Assembly: GCF_029338395.1 (NCBI RefSeq)
Contig: NZ_CP119809.1
Coordinates: 1,488,001-1,552,000 of the forward strand
Origin: Halorussus caseinilyticus
Lineage (GTDB): Archaea; Halobacteriota; Halobacteria; Halobacteriales; Haladaptataceae
DNA length: 64,000 bases
Reading direction: 5' to 3'
A model generated the notes under the pieces. That model saw only the letters and a program-made list of their open reading frames with translations. It made no database searches and was not told the DNA's origin. Of the stretch, positions 59,631 to 64,000 are shown piece by piece (the first letter of the stretch is position 1; each line of letters starts with the position of its first letter). Made by a program: the position numbers and the translations under genes.

Positions 59631-60926
59631 TTACTCCTCGTCGCGGTGGTCGAACACGCGCTTGACCTTCCCCGTCTCGGTCCGGTCCACGACGCCGGGA
59701 CCGACGACTTCGATTTCGTCGGGTTTGACTTCCAGCGTCTCCTCCAGTTCGTTCCGGATGTCACGCTCCAGTTCCTCGTGAGTGCCCTCGTAATCCTCGG
59801 TGTACTCGACGGTGAGTTCCATCGTGTCGAGGTTGCCCTTCCGGTAGAGGTCGATGCGGTAGTGGGGCGCGACGTGTTCGATGTCCACCATGACCTCCTC
59901 GATTTGGCTCGGGTAGACGTTGACCCCGCGGACGATGATGAGGTCGTCGGTCCGGCCGGTCACGTTGTCCATCCGGACGACGGTCCGCCCGCAGTCGCAC
60001 TCGTCGTAGGTCAGCGAAGTCATGTCGCCGGTCCGGTACCGGAGGACCGGCAGGGCCTGCTTGGTCAGCGAGGTGACGACGAGTTCGCCCTCCTCGCCCT
60101 CGGGAAGGGGTTCGCCGGTCTGGGGGTCCACGACTTCGGGGTAGAAGTGGTCCTCCCAGACGTGGAGTCCGTTCTGGACCTCCTCGCACTCGATGGAGAC
60201 GCCCGGCCCGATGATTTCCGAGAGACCGTACACGTCCACGGCGGTCACGTCGAGTGCTTCCTCGATTTCCTCGCGCATGGGGTCGGTGAACGGTTCCGCG
60301 CCGATGACGACCGTCGAGAGCGGGAGTTCCTTCGGGTCGATACCGCGCTCCTCGGCGGCCTCCGCGAGGTAGAGGCAGTAGGAGGGCGTACACGACAGCA
60401 CGTCGCTTTCGAGGTCCTGTAGCATGTCCAACTGCCGGGCGGTGTTGCCCCCGCCGGTCGGGATGACGCAGGCCCCCAACTCCTCGACGCCGTCGTGGAA
60501 TCCGAGACCCCCGGTGAACAGGCCGTAGCCGTATGCGTTCTGGACGACGTGTTCGGGCCGAACGCCCGCGGCGTACAGCGACCGGGCCATGACTTCGCGC
60601 CACACGCCGAGGTCCTCGTCGGTGTAGCTCACGATTTTGGGCTTGCCCGTCGTCCCCGAGGAAGCGTGAATCCGGCACACCTCGTCGTGTTCGACCGCGA
60701 ACAGGCCGTCCGGGTACTCGTCGCGGAAGTCCTCCTTCGTCGTGAACGGAAGCTTCGACACGTCCTCGACCGATTCGATGTCCTCTGGCGCGACCCCCGC
60801 CTCGTCCAGTGCGTCGCGGTAGAAATCGACGTTCTCGTAGGCGTACTCGACGGTCTCGGCGAGTCGCTCGTCCTGCAACTCGCGGAGTTCCTCACGCGGG
60901 GCGGTCTCGATGTCGCTGTAGACCAT
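59631..60926 (-). CDS. paaK: Phenylacetate--CoA ligase
   Basis: A 431-residue adenylate-forming ligase: SSGTTGKPKIVSYTDEDL (A3), YGLSEIIGPGVSIEC (A5), LRYRTGDM (A7) and the C-terminal RTDDLIIVRGVNVYPSQIEEV (A8) are in the PaaK pattern, with the substrate-specific N-terminal part FYRDALDEAGV. It activates phenylacetate to phenylacetyl-CoA for PaaABCD about 17 kb away. It has its own promoter with the shared box; the 461 bases upstream contain R2 copy 2. The ends are complete. Confidence 0.93.
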   Translation of the reverse strand: MVYSDIETAPREELRELQDERLAETVEYAYENVDFYRDALDEAGVAPEDIESVEDVSKLPFTTKEDFRDEYPDGLFAVEHDEVCRIHASSGTTGKPKIVSYTDEDLGVWREVMARSLYAAGVRPEHVVQNAYGYGLFTGGLGFHDGVEELGACVIPTGGGNTARQLDMLQDLESDVLSCTPSYCLYLAEAAEERGIDPKELPLSTVVIGAEPFTDPMREEIEEALDVTAVDVYGLSEIIGPGVSIECEEVQNGLHVWEDHFYPEVVDPQTGEPLPEGEEGELVVTSLTKQALPVLRYRTGDMTSLTYDECDCGRTVVRMDNVTGRTDDLIIVRGVNVYPSQIEEVMVDIEHVAPHYRIDLYRKGNLDTMELTVEYTEDYEGTHEELERDIRNELEETLEVKPDEIEVVGPGVVDRTETGKVKRVFDHRDEE

Positions 60927-60954
60927 ATCGAATAATAATTCGCAAGAAGGGGTC

Positions 60955-60972
60955 TAAACTGTTTGGTCGTCG
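60955..60972 (-). promoter_or_regulatory. paaK promoter with phenylacetate box
   Basis: On the plus strand TAAACTGTTTGGTCGTCG lies at 60955-60972; it is nearly palindromic (CTAAAC-T-GTTTGG). For paaK (minus strand) the CAGTTTAGACC part falls at the TATA position, ~28-34 bases before the ATG at 60926, so binding there would block TBP. It matches the paaA box at 16 of 18 bases. Confidence 0.6.
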
Positions 60973-61079
60973 TCTCGTCGTGGGGTGGTTACGGCCACCG
61001 CGGAATGGTGACGGGAAAGCCTCGGAAGGTTTCTGTTCGCTTCGCATCGCTACCGCCAGAGCTACGGAGAAGAACGTCC

Positions 61080-61310
61080 AGAAAGCTCCCTCCCGGTCGC
61101 GGTCGCTCTGCGGGATATTCTCGCTCGCTCACTCCGTTCGCTCGCTCGAATAGTAGCCCGCAGAAGCGACTGAAGTGAACGCGACTGGGCGGCCCCTTTA
61201 TCCCCCGTCGATTGGTGAGTCGAGCGTTCGCTGTCGATTGGTGAGTCGAGCGTGTGCCGGTGGACCGTCCGGCCGGTCGCCGAGTCGCGGGCCGTCGGCC
61301 CGCGACTCTC
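61080..61310 (+). repeat. Dispersed repeat R2, copy 2 (upstream of paaK)
   Basis: AGAAAGCTCCCTCCCGGTCGCGG, GCGGGATATTC, a long palindromic loop region (CTCGCTCGCTC / GCTCGCTCG), GAATAGTAGCCCGCAGAAGCGAC, GGCGGCCCCTTT and, after ~50 bases, GCCGGTGGACCGTCCGGCCGG and GGGCCGTCGGCCCG. Order and spacing match copy 1 before paaA. No gene in 60973-61387; an AT-rich tract (61326-61385) follows. Confidence 0.78.
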
Positions 61311-61387
61311 CCGCCGTGGGACTCATAAATGCTTCTTTAACAATGATATTTAATACTAAAAGATTCTTTTGCGATTTCTATAGCTCA

Positions 61388-61984
61388 CTATAGTTTGGTC
61401 GTCGCGTTGGCCCACGTCCGGTCCGGGCGCTCGTCCTCGCGGAACTGTCCGCACCCGCCGCGGAGCGAACTCGTGTAGCTTCCCGAACATCCGGCCTCCT
61501 CGCCGTTCTCGAACCACCGGACGCGGACGCCGTGGGCGTCCGGCAGGACTCCGGCAGGGCTTCCGCCGCTGGTGGTCGCCTCGATGCGGTACTGGACGCC
61601 CGTCTCGCAGTCGTCGGTCGTCGCGCTTGCGACTTCACTTGCTTCGCTCGCGTGGGACTCGACGTAGACGCGGAACGTACTCAGGTCCGCGCCCGGCGGC
61701 GAGGTGCGTTCGACCCACGCCGAGAGGTCGGCGTCCGGGTCGTCGGTCTCGATAAACGTGACCCGCGTGTACGTGCCGCCGCTGACCGACCCGCGGGCGT
61801 AGTTCGCCACCGAGTCCCGACACCCCGCGTCGAGGCGTTCGAGCGACGTGACGCGCATCTCGGAGGGTCCGGTGTGGTCCGAGAAGCCGGGGAGGGCGTT
61901 CACCGCGCCGGGTTCGAGGGCGGTGACGGCGAGGGAGACGACGAGTACCGCGAGGAGGGCGTCCTTCGGGTTCGGGGAGTTCAC
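61388..61984 (-). CDS. Secreted protein of unknown function
   Basis: A 198-residue protein if read from GTG 61984: a hydrophobic start NSPNPKDALLAVLVVSLAVTALEPGAVNA suggests a signal peptide, and the mature part has four to five cysteines (CRDSVANYARG, DDCETGVQYRIE, GCSGSYTSSLRGGCGQF) that may form disulfides. I do not recognise the family. The longer frame to 62074 is not used. It is divergent from the thiolase gene (121 bases apart). Confidence 0.65.
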   Translation of the reverse strand: MNSPNPKDALLAVLVVSLAVTALEPGAVNALPGFSDHTGPSEMRVTSLERLDAGCRDSVANYARGSVSGGTYTRVTFIETDDPDADLSAWVERTSPPGADLSTFRVYVESHASEASEVASATTDDCETGVQYRIEATTSGGSPAGVLPDAHGVRVRWFENGEEAGCSGSYTSSLRGGCGQFREDERPDRTWANATTKL

Positions 61985-62105
61985 GCGGTGGAACTCGCAC
62001 GCTCCGGAAATAAACGACGGTGGTGCGTGCCGACCGACGGCGGTCACGACTGCCGAACCGACCGACAACAGCAACTATTTCCTCCGAGACATCCACGCCC
62101 TAGCT

Positions 62106-63332
62106 ATGCGCGACGCCTATCTCGTCGGCGCGGCCCAGACCGACTTCGGGTCGTTCCCCGACGAAAGCTACCGGTCGCTGTTCCGCACCGCGTTCGAGGC
62201 GGCCCGCGACTCCGTGCCCGCGGGTATGGACTCCGACGACGTGGACGAGGCCGTCGTCGGCACCCTCGGCGTGGGCGGCCGCCAACTGGGTCTGTCCGGA
62301 CCGGCCGCAACCGAACACGTCGGACTCCACGGCATCCCGACCACGCGAGTCGAGAACGCCTGCGCCGCCTCCGGGTACGCGGTCCGGCAGGCGGTGCAGG
62401 CCGTCAGGTCCGGGATGGCCGACGTGGTGCTTGCGGGCGGGGTCGAAATCATGACCGACATGTCCGGCGACGCCACCAAGTACTGGCTGGGCGTCTCGGG
62501 CGAGACCGAGTGGGAGCGACTCTCCGGGACCACCTTCGCCGGAGTCTACGCGCAGATGGCCGACGCGCACATGGCCGAGTACGGCACCACGACCGAACAG
62601 ATGTCCCACGTCGCGGTCAAGAACCACCGCAACGGCGCGAAGAACCCCCACGCCCAACTCGGCTTCGAGTGTTCGCTGGAGGACGCCGAGAACGCCCAGA
62701 CCGTCGCCGACCCCCTCACGCTCTACCACTGCTGTCCGACCACCGACGGGGCCGCAGTCGCCCTGATTGCCAGCGAAGACGTGGTAGACGAGTACACCGA
62801 CGACCCCATCCGCGTCGCTGGCGTCGGCGCGGCCAGCGACGCCGTGGGCCTGTTCCAGCGCGATAGCTACACCGGTATCGAGGCCTCCCAGCGCGCCGCC
62901 GAGACCGCCTACCGGCGCGCCGGAGTCACGCCCGACGACATCGACTTCGCGGAGGTTCACGACTGTTTCTCCATCGCCGAGATTCTGGCCTACGAGGACT
63001 TGGGCTTCTGCGAACCCGGCGAGGGCGGCGAACTCGCCGAGTCCGGAACGACCGCGCTCGACGGCGACCTGCCGGTCAACACCTCCGGCGGTCTCAAGTC
63101 GAAGGGCCACCCCATCGGGGCGACGGGGGCCGGACAGGTCGCGGAGGCCTTCAAGCAACTCTCGGGCGACGCCGGGAACCGACAGGTCGAGGACGCGACC
63201 CGCGGCCTGACCCACAACGTCGGCGGGAGCGGCGGCGCGGCAGTCGTCCACGTCTTCGAGCGCGAGGCGCGAAGCGCCTCGAACAGTCGAGCGGCGAAGC
63301 CGCGAGAGAAGGAGCGGGAGGTGGCGAAATGA
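62106..63332 (+). CDS. Thiolase family protein
   Basis: A 408-residue thiolase-fold enzyme. The nucleophile is in VENACAASGYAVRQAVQAV, the His region in EVHDCFSIAEILAYEDLGFC, and GGLKSKGHPIGATGAGQVAE closes the core. The last ~28 residues (REARSASNSRAAKPREKEREVAK) are basic and unlike the rest. The DNA there has two hairpins with GAA loops (63264-63280 and 63291-63303), suggesting the tail arose by repeat insertion. The stop overlaps the start of the next gene by three bases. It likely works with the HMG-CoA-synthase-like product. Confidence 0.88.
   Translation: MRDAYLVGAAQTDFGSFPDESYRSLFRTAFEAARDSVPAGMDSDDVDEAVVGTLGVGGRQLGLSGPAATEHVGLHGIPTTRVENACAASGYAVRQAVQAVRSGMADVVLAGGVEIMTDMSGDATKYWLGVSGETEWERLSGTTFAGVYAQMADAHMAEYGTTTEQMSHVAVKNHRNGAKNPHAQLGFECSLEDAENAQTVADPLTLYHCCPTTDGAAVALIASEDVVDEYTDDPIRVAGVGAASDAVGLFQRDSYTGIEASQRAAETAYRRAGVTPDDIDFAEVHDCFSIAEILAYEDLGFCEPGEGGELAESGTTALDGDLPVNTSGGLKSKGHPIGATGAGQVAEAFKQLSGDAGNRQVEDATRGLTHNVGGSGGAAVVHVFEREARSASNSRAAKPREKEREVAK
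63264..63303. repeat. Paired GAA-loop hairpins in the thiolase 3' end
   Basis: GAGGCGC-GAA-GCGCCTC (63264-63280) and GCGGC-GAA-GCCGC (63291-63303) are perfect stems with the same three-base loop, inside the coding sequence. Comparable hairpins are in paaD (43375-43389) and in the gap before rnj (GTGGC-GAA-GCCAC near 3921-3933). Confidence 0.75.
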
Positions 63333-64000
63333 ATCCCAAAATCGAGGCCGTCGGAGCCTACGCGCCGCGGTTCCGGGTCTCCGCGGAAGCCTTCGAGGAG
63401 GCGTGGGGACAGTTCCACGCCGCCGGAGTGAACTCGAAGGCAGTCCCCGACGCCGACGAGGACGCCGTGACGATGGCGTACGAGGCGGCTTCGCGTGCGC
63501 TCGACGCGGCCGACCGCGCGGGAGCGGACGTGTCGTTCCTCGCGTTCGCGTCCACGACGCCGCCGCTGGCCGAGGAGGACCTGACCGCCCGACTCGGCGG
63601 GATGCTGTCGGTACCCCAATCCGCGACTCGTCACGTCTTCACGGGAAGCACGCGGGCCGGGACGCGGGCGCTCGACGCCGCGCTGTCGGCCGGGCCGTGG
63701 GAGCAGGAGGCCGACGACTCGCCGCCCTCCGGCGAGTCGGTCGGCCTCGTCGTCGCCGCCGACTGCCCGCGCGGGCGACCCGACAGCGACGAGGACCACG
63801 CCGCCGGAGCGGGCGCGGCCGCGTTCGTCCTCTCGGAGTCCGGCGGGAGTGCGGGCGGGGCAGAGGTCCGCGAACGCGCCGAGTACGCCAGCGAGTACCC
63901 CGGCACGCGCTTCCGGCGCGCAGGGTCGGAGGCAGTCGAAGGGCTCGGCGCGACCGGATACGAGCGCCGAGCGTTCACCGAGACGCTGGCCGGGGCAGTC
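63329..64000 (+). CDS. HMG-CoA synthase-like / KAS III-like protein (3' partial)
   Basis: The frame is open to the window end (224 codons). MNPKIEAVGAYAPRFRVSAEAFEEAWG and VVAADCPRG with GAGAAAFVLSES fit the HMG-CoA synthase/ketoacyl synthase III fold. The expected catalytic Cys lies where the sequence reads VFTGSTRAGTRALDAA; Thr108 (or Ser107) replaces it, so it may be a non-condensing partner of the thiolase. In related operons a DUF35 domain follows, probably just beyond the window. The ATG overlaps the thiolase stop. Confidence 0.8.
   Translation, partial: MNPKIEAVGAYAPRFRVSAEAFEEAWGQFHAAGVNSKAVPDADEDAVTMAYEAASRALDAADRAGADVSFLAFASTTPPLAEEDLTARLGGMLSVPQSATRHVFTGSTRAGTRALDAALSAGPWEQEADDSPPSGESVGLVVAADCPRGRPDSDEDHAAGAGAAAFVLSESGGSAGGAEVRERAEYASEYPGTRFRRAGSEAVEGLGATGYERRAFTETLAGAV

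Noticed and set aside
61387-61403. A third phenylacetate box at the end of the secreted-protein gene
   Set aside because: The TATAGTTTGGTCGTCG match falls in the last codons of a minus-strand gene with no promoter context; probably chance, and a caution for the half-site.
1-64000. tRNA or rRNA genes
   Set aside because: I saw no GGTTCRAATC-type T-arm with a plausible acceptor stem, nor rRNA motifs, in any gap. A covariance search would be needed to exclude an odd tRNA.

Overview
The window is a piece of a halophilic archaeal (Halobacteria) chromosome. The evidence is a GC-rich sequence with strongly acidic predicted proteins, archaeal TATA boxes about 25-35 bases before many start codons (leaderless transcripts), archaellin and archaeal N-glycosylation genes, the archaeal mevalonate enzymes (mevalonate kinase, isopentenyl phosphate kinase, GGPP synthase), and bacterio-opsin-activator type HTH regulators. 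The genus cannot be fixed from sequence alone; a Halorussus-like haloarchaeon is a guess.

Layout. 1-1.2 kb: end of a Bat-type regulator and a small winged-helix protein. 1.3-6.2 kb (minus): mvk-ipk and rnj-idsA, two tight gene pairs for isoprenoid precursors and lipid chains plus RNase J, separated by about 660 bases holding a dispersed repeat. 6.7-15 kb: prolyl oligopeptidase, a PUA/EVE-like protein, an alpha/beta hydrolase, a thiolase-DUF35 pair, a DUF5789-like protein and an acyl-CoA ligase. 15-29.6 kb: an N-glycosylation and archaellin region: aglJ, an archaellin, two glycosyltransferases, three tandem paralogous alkaline-phosphatase-superfamily genes, a fourth sulfatase-like gene, a flippase, the oligosaccharyltransferase aglB and a DUF368 lipid-phosphate translocase candidate. 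29.6-38.1 kb: an Orc1/Cdc6-like ATPase, then the glycerol locus glpABC (minus) divergent from glpK and a membrane protein (plus). 38.1-40.4 kb: phosphatase, CutA, thioesterase, Bat-type regulator. 40.9-43.8 kb: the phenylacetyl-CoA epoxidase operon paaABCD plus a separate small zinc-ribbon gene that looks like the missing C-terminal part of PaaD, closed by a perfect 38-bp palindrome. 44-47.8 kb: a large secreted protein of four ~200-residue modules in A-B-B-A order. 48-51.7 kb: alkyltransferase, Hsp20, enoyl-CoA hydratase, a Cys-rich small protein, a secreted protein made almost wholly of a P-I-T hexapeptide repeat, and an amidohydrolase. 51.8-54.8 kb: a solitary, AT-rich type IIG-like restriction-modification enzyme. 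54.8-58.4 kb: MaoC hydratase, thioesterase, a Tat lipoprotein and a LiaF-like membrane protein. 58.4-59.6 kb: a second AT-rich islet with a four-helix membrane protein resembling SLATT/Pycsar-type effectors and a small acidic protein with a histone-fold-like C-terminus. 59.6-64 kb: paaK, a secreted protein, a thiolase and the start of an HMG-CoA-synthase-like gene.

How it fits together. Phenylacetate use is spread over the window: paaK activates phenylacetate, paaABCD and the split zinc ribbon epoxidise phenylacetyl-CoA, and thioesterases, MaoC, enoyl-CoA hydratase and thiolases could serve later steps. paaA and paaK share a near-identical near-palindromic promoter box, with a half-site before one thioesterase gene. 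Surface glycosylation is concentrated in one region with its likely target (archaellin), sugar modifiers, flippase, transferase and possible carrier-lipid recycling.

Two dispersed intergenic repeat families occur: R1 (seven copies) and R2 (two copies, before paaA and before paaK). The most promising leads are the histone-fold-like/membrane-effector pair, the shared phenylacetate box, the tandem triplet of cytosolic sulfatase-fold genes, and the P-I-T hexapeptide protein.
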